Source: an uncultured Clostridia bacterium (lineage in GTDB: Bacteria > Bacillota > Clostridia > Christensenellales > UBA1242). From it: DNA of 38,977 nucleotides. The translations under genes were made by a program, and so were the position numbers. Shown here piece by piece: positions 26,227-36,327 of this stretch. The first letter of the stretch is position 1. Every line of letters begins with the position of its first letter. The notes below the pieces were generated by a model. That model did not search any database. It worked only from the letters and a program-made list of their open reading frames with translations, and was not told the origin of the DNA. The stretch lies in the NCBI GenBank assembly GCA_947632645.1, contig CANRQB010000008.1:1-38977 (forward strand). Direction: 5' to 3'.

Positions 26227-29200
26227 CTATTCTCCAAATATTGCTTTAAACTCTTCCATAGTTATAAGTACCTGGCGTGGTTTGCTGCCGTTTGGCGCAC
26301 TTATAAAGCCGGCGCGTTCCATTTGCTCTACAATTCTGCCCGCGCGGTTATACCCCACCGAATAGCGGCGCTGAATAACCGAACTGCTTGCCTGCTTGGT
26401 CTCGATAAACATCCTTAGCACGTCTTTAAATATTGGGTCTAACTCTTGCTCTCTCATAGCATCGTCGCCACCCATATCACCGCTTGAATGTGGAGATTTT
26501 ATTGCTTTGCCCGCATCCTCGTCGTACACACCTTTGTTGTGGGTTTTAATGTACTCTACCACCGCGTTAATCTCTTCGCTAGACACAAACGCACCTTGCA
26601 CACGCCTTGGCTCTGGCTTATCTTGTGGCTTAAACAACATATCGCCCTTGCCAAGCAGTTTTTCTGCACCGCCTTGGTCTAGCACGGTGCGGCTATCCAT
26701 AAAGTTGGTCAGTGCAAACGCAATTCGGCTAGGCAGGTTGGTTTTAACCGTACCAGTTATAACATCCACACTTGGGCGCTGAGTTGCAAGCACCAAATGT
26801 ATGCCGGCTGCACGCGCTTTTGCGGCAAGTTTGGCAATGCGGTCTTCAATCTCTTTTTTGGCCTCTAGCATCAAGTCGGCAAGCTCGTCCACCACCACTA
26901 CAATAAATGGAAGTTTATCCTCGCGCTTAGATTTTACTGCATCGCACTTGTTAAATTCGTTTATGTTAACCACCCTATTTTTTGCAAACAAGGCGTAGCG
27001 GCGTTCCATTTCTTTAATTGCCCAATCCAGTGCGTTGATGGTCATATCCTTGTTGGTTATAACTTCTGGGATAAGTAGGTGTGGCAAGCCGTTATAGGTA
27101 GAAAATTCCACCATTTTAGGGTCAACCAAAATTAGGCGCAAATCTTGTGGGCCGCATTTGTAGCACATGCTAAGTAGCATGGTGTTAAGGCAAACCGATT
27201 TACCGCTGCCCGTGCTGCCCGCCACCAACAAGTGCGGCATTTTGTCTAGATTACAGAAAATTATGTCGCCATTAATATCTTTACCCAACACAAAACTCAT
27301 TGGATTGGCGCGCACTCTAAATTCGTTGCTATCGATAAGTTCACGCAAACTAACTGGAGTGACAGTGTTGTTTGGCACTTCTATACCCACACTGTTTTTG
27401 CCCGGGATTGGCGCTTCCACACGGATAGAGCCGTTAGAAGCAAGGGTAAGCGCAATATCGTCCGCCATGGTTACAATTTTGTTAACCGATATGCCGCGCG
27501 GCATGCTGAGTTCGTATCTTGTAACGGCCGGGCCAACCTGCACATTATTAACCTTGGCTGGCACTTTAAAGTCAGCAAGCACTTGCTCCAATCTATCCAC
27601 ATTTTCTTGCAACTGCTCGTCGGTTATGGTGGTTTTGGTTTCCATGTATTTTAAAAGTTCAACCGGCGGTGCAACATATGGCGGAATTTCCAATTTTTCT
27701 TTTGGCTCTTCAATCTTCATTTGCTCGGGCTCTACCGATTTGGATATTTTATTTGGCAGATGGAATTTGCTTAAATCCAAACTTGGGCGCACCACTTCGT
27801 TGTTGTTGGTGTTGCCTAAACTTTCGTTGCGCGGCGCCGAATATTCGTCCACATAATCATCTTGCATGGTTTCGGTTATCTCTTCGTAGTTATTTGCCTC
27901 TTCGTCGGCTGCATCATCTTCGTTTAAATCCTCTATATCGCTGTAATTTTCTTGTTCGCTTTGCTCATCATCCACGCCGTGCAAATCGTCCTGCGCGGAT
28001 AGAATGTCGTCGTTTTGCTCATCTAAAATGTCGCTTCCCTCGGCCGACAAGATATCGTCCTCGTCGATATAATTATTTAGATTGGTTTGGGCGTAGTTAG
28101 ATTGCGTATAGTTGTATTGGTTGCGTTCGTTTTGTGTATAATTTGCCTGTTCGCTTGGCTGCTCGACCTTATTATCCACCGTTGGCTTGCTAGAAAGTTC
28201 TACAAACCCATCCAAATCGCTATCGTTATCTTCCAAAATTATATCGTTGTATTTATCTTCACTGGCGGTTGGCTGGCTTATGCTCTCCTCGGCTGGCGTG
28301 TCAATCGGCTTAATCTCCTCGGCGTGCGCGCGCTTAATTTTTTTGCTATTATAATAGCCAGTAGTGCTATCCAAAAACAGATCGTCCTCGTTTTCGGGCG
28401 GGATAACCGGCTCGATTGGGGTTAAGATGTAGTCCCGCTTGCTGTTTGGGCGCGATTGACTTTCTATCTTGGTTATGTCCGCGCTTGGCATGTCGGACGA
28501 AATTATGTCGGATTTATCCACAATGCCAAGTTTTTGTTTGGCTTCTTTTTTGTTATCCTGCTTAATAACTGGCGCAGGTGCGGCCTGTTTTTCTATGCCA
28601 AAATCCTCTATACTGTTAAAATCGAATTTGGTTTTAACCTCTTTATGCCCAACTGTGCGGTCCACATACACATAGTCCACAATCAGCCCAACAATAATTG
28701 CCAGCGCGATTGCACTAAATATGTACGCGCCCACAAAGGTTATAAGTTTTACAATAGGATAACTTATTAAACTAAATATTAGTCCGCCCGCCGTGGTTTG
28801 CGCTTGATAGGTGGCTTTTAGGTTTGCCCCATAGCTAGACATATCAATCTTAAGCACATTAAGCATAACAAGATGGAAAACAAACCAGCATAGGACAGTG
28901 GCGGTTATAAGGTAGCCAACATAGCGCTTTTTTATTGCAAACTGGCGCCTTAAAAGTTTAAGTGAAGAAAAGACCGCGCCAATAAAGCAAATTGGATATA
29001 CGCTAAGCCCAATTGTGCCAAGCAGAGCATGCCTAATTGGATTAGGGAATAGGCACAGCACAAATAACATAACAAAAACAGCAAGCAAAATTGCGCTTGG
29101 CCTTATTTTTATTTTAAATTTGGATGGACTAGTTTGTTTTACTGGTTTTTCTTTTTTAGGTTTTTCTGCCTTTTCTTTTAGTTTGGGTTTTTTTTCTGGT

Positions 29201-29232
29201 TCGTTGTTAAAAGAAGATTTGTAGATTGCCAT
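26227..29232 (-). CDS. ftsK: DNA translocase FtsK/SpoIIIE
   Basis: N-terminal TM segments, acidic/QN-rich linker, LLVAGSTGSGKSVCLNTMLLSM (Walker A), gamma domain KQASSSVIQRRYSVGYNRAGRIVEQMERAGFI. Confidence 0.95.
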   Translation of the reverse strand: MAIYKSSFNNEPEKKPKLKEKAEKPKKEKPVKQTSPSKFKIKIRPSAILLAVFVMLFVLCLFPNPIRHALLGTIGLSVYPICFIGAVFSSLKLLRRQFAIKKRYVGYLITATVLCWFVFHLVMLNVLKIDMSSYGANLKATYQAQTTAGGLIFSLISYPIVKLITFVGAYIFSAIALAIIVGLIVDYVYVDRTVGHKEVKTKFDFNSIEDFGIEKQAAPAPVIKQDNKKEAKQKLGIVDKSDIISSDMPSADITKIESQSRPNSKRDYILTPIEPVIPPENEDDLFLDSTTGYYNSKKIKRAHAEEIKPIDTPAEESISQPTASEDKYNDIILEDNDSDLDGFVELSSKPTVDNKVEQPSEQANYTQNERNQYNYTQSNYAQTNLNNYIDEDDILSAEGSDILDEQNDDILSAQDDLHGVDDEQSEQENYSDIEDLNEDDAADEEANNYEEITETMQDDYVDEYSAPRNESLGNTNNNEVVRPSLDLSKFHLPNKISKSVEPEQMKIEEPKEKLEIPPYVAPPVELLKYMETKTTITDEQLQENVDRLEQVLADFKVPAKVNNVQVGPAVTRYELSMPRGISVNKIVTMADDIALTLASNGSIRVEAPIPGKNSVGIEVPNNTVTPVSLRELIDSNEFRVRANPMSFVLGKDINGDIIFCNLDKMPHLLVAGSTGSGKSVCLNTMLLSMCYKCGPQDLRLILVDPKMVEFSTYNGLPHLLIPEVITNKDMTINALDWAIKEMERRYALFAKNRVVNINEFNKCDAVKSKREDKLPFIVVVVDELADLMLEAKKEIEDRIAKLAAKARAAGIHLVLATQRPSVDVITGTVKTNLPSRIAFALTNFMDSRTVLDQGGAEKLLGKGDMLFKPQDKPEPRRVQGAFVSSEEINAVVEYIKTHNKGVYDEDAGKAIKSPHSSGDMGGDDAMREQELDPIFKDVLRMFIETKQASSSVIQRRYSVGYNRAGRIVEQMERAGFISAPNGSKPRQVLITMEEFKAIFGE

Positions 29233-29543
29233 GGTTTCTCCTTAAGCTTTGCTAAATAATTTAAATTCCTTTAACTAATTATACAACCAAAAACAAAAAA
29301 ACACAAACAATTTTGGCACAATAAAATTTTAATTTTATAAAATTAAATTTTAAAAAAGCGTATTATGTAAAAAAATAGCTTTTTATAAAAAACTGCAATT
29401 AAATAAAAAATTTTATTAAATCTTTGATTTTTCAAAAAAATTTTAATTTTTTATAAATACTATATGTTAAAAAATTTATGATTTTTTTTATTTATTGCTA
29501 TCATTTAAAAAACTTATAATTTTTGCTAATTTTTATAATTTTT

Positions 29544-30239
29544 CTATTCTGCCAAGCAATCCGATACTGTGGTTGGAGTGTAATCGTTATTTATTGCAAA
29601 TGCCAAAATGTTTGCAAACGCATCCACTGTTTGTTTGGTTGGGTGCATAAGCACCAGGTCGCCGCCCGATAAATCTTTGGTTGCGCGCTTGAATATTATG
29701 TTGCTATCCTTATCGCGCCAATCGATGGTGTCGTGCGTCCACATTATGGTTTTGTAGTTTAAACTTTCCGCTGCATCCACAGTTGTAACATCATACGCGC
29801 CGCTTGGCGGCGCAAAAAGCGTCATCTCTATGCCCAAGTTTTTGCTAAGCACCTCGTGGCATAGGCGTATTTCTTGCACGTTGGCATCAAAATCTAGCGT
29901 ATCTTGGTCGCGATGATAAAACCCGTGATTGCCAATTTCGTGCCCACGAGCGTAAATTTCTTTAATTAAACTTAAATTGTTAACCGCCCAGCAACCGCCC
30001 ACAAAAAAGGTGGTTTTAACGTTGTATAAATCCATAATGTCTAGCATGGCCTTAATGTTTTCGTTTCCCTCGTACACGTTTATCATAAAACAAACATTTT
30101 TGCTGTTAGTGTTGCCCGAGTACACCACACGCGTGTCGCCAGAAACTTGCGTTGTGGCAATATTTGTAAAAGTTAGTGCAATAAGGCAGATAAACATAGC
30201 AACTATAACTATATTTGCAACAACTTGGCTTTTTTTCAT
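29544..30239 (-). CDS. Polysaccharide deacetylase-family protein (NodB-like fold), non-canonical first motif
   Basis: VKTTFFVGGCWAVNNLSLIKEIYARGHEIGNHGFYHRD, LFAPPSGAYD, GDLVLMHPT; signal/TM N-terminus; first motif FMINVYEG. Confidence 0.85.
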   Translation of the reverse strand: MKKSQVVANIVIVAMFICLIALTFTNIATTQVSGDTRVVYSGNTNSKNVCFMINVYEGNENIKAMLDIMDLYNVKTTFFVGGCWAVNNLSLIKEIYARGHEIGNHGFYHRDQDTLDFDANVQEIRLCHEVLSKNLGIEMTLFAPPSGAYDVTTVDAAESLNYKTIMWTHDTIDWRDKDSNIIFKRATKDLSGGDLVLMHPTKQTVDAFANILAFAINNDYTPTTVSDCLAE

Positions 30240-30316
30240 AACACCTCTTATTTAGTGTATTTTTGTTTAAAATAAATTATGTCTTAAATAAATTTTAATA
30301 AAAATTAAAAATAGTA

Positions 30317-30345
30317 TTGACAAATTGCACAAAATGGGATAAAAT
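30317..30345 (+). promoter_or_regulatory. Putative sigma-A promoter
   Basis: TTGACA-N17-TAAAAT upstream of 30367. Confidence 0.75.
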
Positions 30346-30366
30346 TATATAGTTTTAGGAGAAATT

Positions 30367-31368
30367 ATGTCTAAAAATAAAAAACCAATCCAACCCACCG
30401 CAAGTTTAAGCGCCGTGCTTAACCGAATGGAGCAGCGCCGAAACGGAGAACAAACACCTCCTTACCCATTACAAGAGTCATATGCTAGACAACGAACTAA
30501 AAAAGAGATGCTTTATGGGCACAAAAACAAAGAACGTAGGCAGGAGAAAACTGAGCAAAGGCAAAAATTAGTAGCGGGAATAAATAATAAAATAGAAAAT
30601 CTATACAATGATATGGTAAATTTTTACAATCAATCTAAAGATATAGAAAAGACAATGGCGCAGTTTGAACCCGCACTTAATCAATTAGATGAGGAATTTA
30701 ATAGAATTAAAGGTCACTATCAAGCAATATACCCTAAGCAAAAGATATTGTCCCGCCTTTACAAAGTGGATCCTAACTTTATAAAATACTTTTCTACGAA
30801 TGGGCTAAAATCTTATCTAAAAGACAGCACAATAACTCCAAATGAAAATAATGTGGATTATATTTACGAAACTTTAGGCGAAAAAGAAATTTTAAAAATG
30901 GAAAAAATGGTAAAATATTTTCCTCAACTTATCAAATACATGGATACAAGCCAAGCTATATATGCAATAAAAAAAGATCCATCGTTATATGACAAGTGTA
31001 ACGACAGAACAAAATTAGAAATAAGCACAAAAATAGATGCACATGGAAACCATATAATACTAGGTGAAATTTTAAGTAGGAATTATGATTTTATTAATCA
31101 TTTGTCAAACCAAGAATTGCTTATAGTTTTAAAAGATTACCCTTCCAAGTTTGGAATCGCATGCAAAACTTATCCGCGCACTCTTTTAAAATTAAAACCT
31201 GGTGTATTTACAATAATTGCGCCATCTGTAGTTTTTCAAAGTATATCCACTAGCGATTTAGTTGAAAAGCTAAAGGAAGAGGAAATATACACCAAAATAA
31301 CACGGCAGCACCCAGAACTTAAAGAGTATTTTGATTGCTCTTTAAATGTTGCCAAAACAAATAGATAA
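30367..31368 (+). CDS. Hypothetical protein, helix-rich, no recognised domain
   Basis: Aggagaaatt RBS before ATG; intact 333-aa ORF with good promoter; no family recognised. Confidence 0.75.
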   Translation: MSKNKKPIQPTASLSAVLNRMEQRRNGEQTPPYPLQESYARQRTKKEMLYGHKNKERRQEKTEQRQKLVAGINNKIENLYNDMVNFYNQSKDIEKTMAQFEPALNQLDEEFNRIKGHYQAIYPKQKILSRLYKVDPNFIKYFSTNGLKSYLKDSTITPNENNVDYIYETLGEKEILKMEKMVKYFPQLIKYMDTSQAIYAIKKDPSLYDKCNDRTKLEISTKIDAHGNHIILGEILSRNYDFINHLSNQELLIVLKDYPSKFGIACKTYPRTLLKLKPGVFTIIAPSVVFQSISTSDLVEKLKEEEIYTKITRQHPELKEYFDCSLNVAKTNR

Positions 31369-31404
31369 ATTTGTACCACATGCCCACCTGGCCATGCAAT
31401 TAAA

Positions 31405-31440
31405 AAATATACATACCCCGTAAGGTATGTATTTTTTATA
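31405..31440. terminator. Bidirectional terminator hairpin
   Basis: aaaatATACATACC-ccgtaa-GGTATGTATTTTTT. Confidence 0.85.
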
Positions 31441-31480
31441 TAAATCGCTTGCGTGTTTTTGTTTGTGTATCGTCTATTTG

Positions 31481-31573
31481 ATATACCCAATATGGCATAT
31501 TTTTTATACCCCTATGCGGTATTTAATATGCCACAATATTATACCGCACCAGAATACCCCCATATGGCATAAC
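31481..31573. repeat. Cluster of three ATACCC-N(5-7)-GGYAT palindromic repeats
   Basis: ATATACCCaatatGGCATAT, TTATACCCctatgcGGTATT, GAATACCCccatatGGCATAAC. Confidence 0.6.
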
Positions 31574-31600
31574 AAAAAAGGGCTTATGCCCTTAAAGTTT
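31573..31600 (-). terminator. pnp terminator
   Basis: Minus strand AAGGGCATAAGCCCTTTTTT. Confidence 0.85.
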
Positions 31601-33673
31601 TTTAATAAGTTTTAAATCTACCCTGCCGCGCTCGTCTATCTTAATGGTTTTAACAAGCACCTTGTCGCCAACGTTAACCACATCTTCTACCTTTTCTACG
31701 CGCTCTTTAGCTAGTTTAGAAATGTGAATCATGGCCTCTTTTCCCGGTGCAACTTCTACAAACGCGCCAAATTGTGTGGTGCGGGTTACAACACCCTGAT
31801 ATTCGCAGTTAAGTTCAAAATCGGTGGCTATGGCAATAATCATGGATTTTGCCTTTTCTAGCATATCCTTATCGGTAGAGGAAACAAACACGTCGCCACT
31901 ATCTTCAATATCAATTTTAACACCCGTTTCGGCAATGATTTGGTTGATAACCTTGCCGCCCGAGCCAATAACTTCACGAATTTTGTCTGGGTCGATTTTA
32001 AAGGTGATAATCTTAGGTGCGTATTTGCTAAGTTCTTTACGTGGTGCCTTAATGGTTTTACTCATTATCTTTAAAATTTCTAACCTACCCAAACGTGCTT
32101 GTTCTAGTGCGGTTTCCAAAATTTTGCGGTCGATACCGTGGATTTTTATATCCATTTGAATTGCGGTTATACCCTTTGCTGTGCCTGCCACTTTAAAGTC
32201 CATATCGCCAAAGAAATCCTCTAGCCCTTGTATATCGGTTAAAACTGCAACTTTGCCCGTTTCTTTATCCTTCATAAGTCCCATGGCAATGCCGGCAACT
32301 GGTGCTTTAATAGGAACGCCCGCATCCATAAGTGCAAGAGTGCTGCCGCAAACAGATGCCTGCGAAGTGGAGCCGTTAGACGATAGCACATCACTAACCG
32401 TGCGGATGGCGTATGGGAACTCGGTTTCGCTAGGTAGCACTGGTACAAGTGCACGTTCTGCAAGTGCACCATGGCCAATTTCGCGCCTACCAGCCGACCT
32501 AAGCGGTTTTGCCTCGCCAGTGGTGTAGCCTGGCATATTGTATTGGTGCATATAGCGTTTTTCTTCTTCGCCATCTAGCCCTTCTAGTTCTTGTGCATCG
32601 GATAGCATGCCCAGTGTACAAGTGGTTAAAACTTGTGTTTCTCCACGGGTGAACACGCCCGAGCCATGCACGCGTGGGAGAATGCCAACTTCGCACCAAA
32701 TTGGGCGGATTTCGTTGGTTTTTCTGCCGTCTGGGCGCACGCCCTTAAACAAAATGTTATGGCGAACATGCTCTTTTTTAAGGTTGTATAGCACTTGACT
32801 GATCTGTTTTGCGCTGTCTGGGAAAATTTCAGCAAAATGTTCCTGGCACTCAACTTCCAAATTATCCTCTATTTGGTCGCGCACATGGCGGTCAAACTCT
32901 TTAAGCATTTCTACCACTTTTGGCTCGGCATATTTGCGCACTTCTTTATCAATTTCTGGGTCAACTGTTTCTAGTTGAACATCAATCTTTTTAACCTTAA
33001 GCGCTTTGCACATCTTTTCTTGAAAAGCAACCTGCTTTTTAATCTCTTCATGTGCAAACAAAATAGCGTCTAGCATAACGGTTTCGCTAACCTCTTTTGC
33101 GCCAGCTTCAACCATTAAAATTGCCTCTTTTGTGCCGCTAACGGTTAGGTCTATCAAACTTGCCTCTTGTTCAGCTTGTGTTGGGTTGATGATGTATTTG
33201 CCATCCACATAGCCAACTTTAACCGAACCAGTGCTCTCCTCCATTGGAATATCGCTTATGGATATGGCAATAGAACTGCCTAGCATGGCAAGTGGCTCTG
33301 GGCTGATGTCTGGATCTACCGATAGCGGAGTGGCAGTTACGCACACATCGTTATAAAACCCCTTAGGGAATAGTGGGCGCAGTGGGCGGTCAATCAAACG
33401 AGAGCGCAAAATGGCGCTATCTGCTGGGCGGCCTTCGCGGCGCTTCCATCCACCTGGGATTTTGCCAACGCTATACAATTTTTCCTCGTAATCCACACTA
33501 AGTGGGAAAAAGTCCATCCCCGGACGTGGGGCTTTGCTCATGGTGGCGTTAACCATAACCACCGTGTCGCCGCAACGCACAATGCAGTGCCCGTTTGCTT
33601 GGCCACAATATTTGCCAACGGTAACTTCTACCTTGCGGTTGCCAATGTCTAATTTAAATGTCTGTTCTTTCAT
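31592..33673 (-). CDS. pnp: Polyribonucleotide nucleotidyltransferase (PNPase)
   Basis: Two RNase PH-like domains, KH (IREVIGSGGKVINQIIAETGVKIDIEDSG) and S1 (YQGVVTRTTQFGAFVEVAPGKEAMIHISKL). Confidence 0.97.
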   Translation of the reverse strand: MKEQTFKLDIGNRKVEVTVGKYCGQANGHCIVRCGDTVVMVNATMSKAPRPGMDFFPLSVDYEEKLYSVGKIPGGWKRREGRPADSAILRSRLIDRPLRPLFPKGFYNDVCVTATPLSVDPDISPEPLAMLGSSIAISISDIPMEESTGSVKVGYVDGKYIINPTQAEQEASLIDLTVSGTKEAILMVEAGAKEVSETVMLDAILFAHEEIKKQVAFQEKMCKALKVKKIDVQLETVDPEIDKEVRKYAEPKVVEMLKEFDRHVRDQIEDNLEVECQEHFAEIFPDSAKQISQVLYNLKKEHVRHNILFKGVRPDGRKTNEIRPIWCEVGILPRVHGSGVFTRGETQVLTTCTLGMLSDAQELEGLDGEEEKRYMHQYNMPGYTTGEAKPLRSAGRREIGHGALAERALVPVLPSETEFPYAIRTVSDVLSSNGSTSQASVCGSTLALMDAGVPIKAPVAGIAMGLMKDKETGKVAVLTDIQGLEDFFGDMDFKVAGTAKGITAIQMDIKIHGIDRKILETALEQARLGRLEILKIMSKTIKAPRKELSKYAPKIITFKIDPDKIREVIGSGGKVINQIIAETGVKIDIEDSGDVFVSSTDKDMLEKAKSMIIAIATDFELNCEYQGVVTRTTQFGAFVEVAPGKEAMIHISKLAKERVEKVEDVVNVGDKVLVKTIKIDERGRVDLKLIKKL

Positions 33674-33901
33674 GTTTTCTCCTAATTTAACCTTATAATT
33701 ATATCACACAAAAACAAAAAAATAAATTATTTTTAGGGGGTTTTATCAAATTTTTTAAATTTTGCATAATTGCATAATGCAAAACGCAAGCAAACTTGGC
33801 TTGTACACACATAAGATAGCCATAAAATGTATATAATTATTTTTGAAAACCAGGAAAATTTGATTATTTTTATATTTTTATAAAAATTTTTAATTTTGGG
33901 G

Positions 33902-33930
33902 TTGACAAACTCTACATTGTGTGTTATAAT
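33902..33930 (+). promoter_or_regulatory. Consensus sigma-A promoter
   Basis: TTGACA (33902-33907)-N17-TATAAT (33925-33930), both hexamers perfect. Confidence 0.9.
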
Positions 33931-33952
33931 TTTACAAATTTTTGGAGGAAAT

Positions 33953-36316
33953 ATGAAATATAAAATGAAAAAAGTGTTTATGATTCCAGGGGATATCTAT
34001 AGGGCATTATTTGATAAAAATGCCAAAACCTCTGTTCTACCACTAGATCAAGCATATAGTTTGCAGTTCGTAAACATGTTAAATGATTTGCAGCAGTCCA
34101 CCCCAAGCGAAGCCCTAGCAAAAGGTCTTAAAAATAATAAGGTGTTTAATAAAACCGAAAATGACCCATATCTTTTTAGCGCTAAAGATGGAAATGTAAT
34201 CGCTTGTCGTTTAAGTCAACTTATGGACACCAACTTTTTACTAGGCAATACACTTTTTGGTAATATTCCAGAACTGGAAAATTATCCATATTTTGTAATC
34301 TATTCGAAAAATGAAAAGGGCAAAATTCAATATATAGAAGTTAGCACCGAAGATTTGGACAATTTGCTTAAAACCATCCGTGCCAACTACAAACAAGATA
34401 AAAAGCAATATAACGGCATGATTGTTAATTTCGACGACACCACTAGCGATATGGAAATTTTGCTTAAGTTTAAATACGCTCATCAGCCAGCAGAAGGTCA
34501 AAAACATTTTGTGTTTACAGTGGGCGACAATAAATACACTTTGTTTGACAAGACAACTCGCAAAGTAACCAACACTTTCACAAGCGAAACCGTGCCTGTA
34601 CTACACAACGGATACTTTATTTTAAAAGACCACAAAGGCTCTCGTTTCTATCGCGATAGCGATGGCTATTTAAGTGATAGTTATGCTGAAATTATCCCAT
34701 TTAGAAATTATGGGAATAATAAAAAAATCGCTATCGTTAAAATGCCAACTAGCCAAGTGCTTAAAAAATGCAAATTTGCAGAAACTGAAAAAGAAGCTAA
34801 TAAAACAGAAACCGAATCAACAGACAATAAGAAAGATTATCAATCCCTTAGCATGATAGAAAAACTTATCCTTAAAAACAAACTGCCTAACTATCTTTGG
34901 GTGCAAGTTGACGAACTATATCAAATGTTGGTGTTGGATGCCCAAAGCCAATTAGTGGCTTCCGATTCACTTATAGTAGAAAAAACTGAAAAGGCTAAAA
35001 ATAAATACGATTACTATATAAAAGACGCGTTCACATATGCTGAAGGAAATGAATATTTTATATTAACTCAAAAAGAATTAGAAACAAAACCTTCGTATAT
35101 CATCACTAAAAACCAATTCGGTTCTAGATCTGAAGGCATAGGTGAAAACCGAGAGACAGACACCGACCCTGCATTGCAATACGATAAAATAACAATTTTG
35201 GCAGATAAAAATCAAAATTACGATAACGATTTAGGCTTACTTAAACTTGAGCAAGATATAACCGATAAAGATACTGGCATTACTACCACCAAAACCATTT
35301 ATATTGACTACATTGGAAGGGTACTTACTGAAAAAGATAAATTATCTGGAGTTTATCTATACAAATACAAAACCAATCAGCCTATTAAAGCAGGCGGCGA
35401 GTCGGTAACTCTAGAAGATATCCCAGCTGAATTCTTTATTAATGACACAGCAGCAGAAAATGATGGCAAAGATTTAAGCAAAGATGCTTGCGCTCCATTT
35501 GTTGAAGAGTTGTGCAGCATATTTGTAGATAGGCAGATAAAAGAGTATAGAAGAACTCTCTCTTATAAAAACTATTCTAAAAAGAGTGTTTATGCTAAAG
35601 TTGAAGATTCTATAGAAGAGTTTACAAAAATAATCCACGGCAAAATTGAAAAAGCTTCTAAAAACGTGCGAACTGCTGCACGGCGTAAAACTGCTTTCAA
35701 TAAAATTATAGAAGAAATCAGAAAAAAATTCACAACTTTACAAGAAAACCCATATACAAATACAAAGCCTAAAAAAGTTGCAGAAGCCAAACCTCCAGTA
35801 GTGCCAGCGGCCACAGATAGGCAAGAGACCCCTGCAGTGCAAGCGGCTACAGGTGAGCAAGGAACCCCTACACCAGTGCCAGCGGCTACAGGTGAAGAAA
35901 TTCTAGTTGAAGAAAACCCAAACGAAGCAATTCCAGTTGTAGAAACTCCAGGTGAAAAAGCTTCAGGTGAAAAAGCTTCAGGCGAAAATGCTAAAAAGAA
36001 AACGCAAGCTAGAACTAAAACAAAAGGACCATTAAAAATCAAAATAGAGCCACGTGGTGAAGATGAAGATCCAAAAATAACAATAACTATTAATGATGAA
36101 CAAGCGCTTCTAGAAAAATTAAATGGACTTGACAAGATTACAATACGTTCCCTAAAGGACGCATTTAACTTAAACAAAACCGAAGCAGATCTTCTTTTGC
36201 AAAAATTAAAAAATGAGTCCTACGTTAAAAAGACCGGAGACGATAAATATGGTGCTGTGTACGGACTTAATAAAGAGAATGTAAAATCTAGTATCAGTGT
36301 TAGTAAAAATAAATAG
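33953..36316 (+). CDS. Large protein of unknown function with repeat linker and C-terminal winged-helix-like domain
   Basis: RBS tggaggaaat before ATG at 33953; C-terminus EQALLEKLNGLDKITIRSLKDAFNLNKTEADLLLQKLKNESYVKKTGDDKYGAVYGL; no signal peptide or other recognised domain. Confidence 0.75.
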   Translation: MKYKMKKVFMIPGDIYRALFDKNAKTSVLPLDQAYSLQFVNMLNDLQQSTPSEALAKGLKNNKVFNKTENDPYLFSAKDGNVIACRLSQLMDTNFLLGNTLFGNIPELENYPYFVIYSKNEKGKIQYIEVSTEDLDNLLKTIRANYKQDKKQYNGMIVNFDDTTSDMEILLKFKYAHQPAEGQKHFVFTVGDNKYTLFDKTTRKVTNTFTSETVPVLHNGYFILKDHKGSRFYRDSDGYLSDSYAEIIPFRNYGNNKKIAIVKMPTSQVLKKCKFAETEKEANKTETESTDNKKDYQSLSMIEKLILKNKLPNYLWVQVDELYQMLVLDAQSQLVASDSLIVEKTEKAKNKYDYYIKDAFTYAEGNEYFILTQKELETKPSYIITKNQFGSRSEGIGENRETDTDPALQYDKITILADKNQNYDNDLGLLKLEQDITDKDTGITTTKTIYIDYIGRVLTEKDKLSGVYLYKYKTNQPIKAGGESVTLEDIPAEFFINDTAAENDGKDLSKDACAPFVEELCSIFVDRQIKEYRRTLSYKNYSKKSVYAKVEDSIEEFTKIIHGKIEKASKNVRTAARRKTAFNKIIEEIRKKFTTLQENPYTNTKPKKVAEAKPPVVPAATDRQETPAVQAATGEQGTPTPVPAATGEEILVEENPNEAIPVVETPGEKASGEKASGENAKKKTQARTKTKGPLKIKIEPRGEDEDPKITITINDEQALLEKLNGLDKITIRSLKDAFNLNKTEADLLLQKLKNESYVKKTGDDKYGAVYGLNKENVKSSISVSKNK
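35951..35992 (+). repeat. 15-bp in-frame tandem repeat
   Basis: ggtgaaaaagcttca x2 plus degenerate third unit (GEKAS GEKAS GENA). Confidence 0.9.
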
Positions 36317-36327
36317 CCAGGTACTTT

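Noticed and set aside
27167-28425. Long + strand ORFs opposite ftsK
   Set aside because: Antisense shadows with biased composition; ftsK frame is unequivocal.
31481-31573. Possible CRISPR array
   Set aside because: Units are short (~20 bp), degenerate and irregularly spaced with no unique-spacer pattern.
35590-36177. 195-aa minus ORF with FSPEAFSPEAFSPG repeats
   Set aside because: Antisense translation of the GEKAS tandem repeat in the 788-aa protein.
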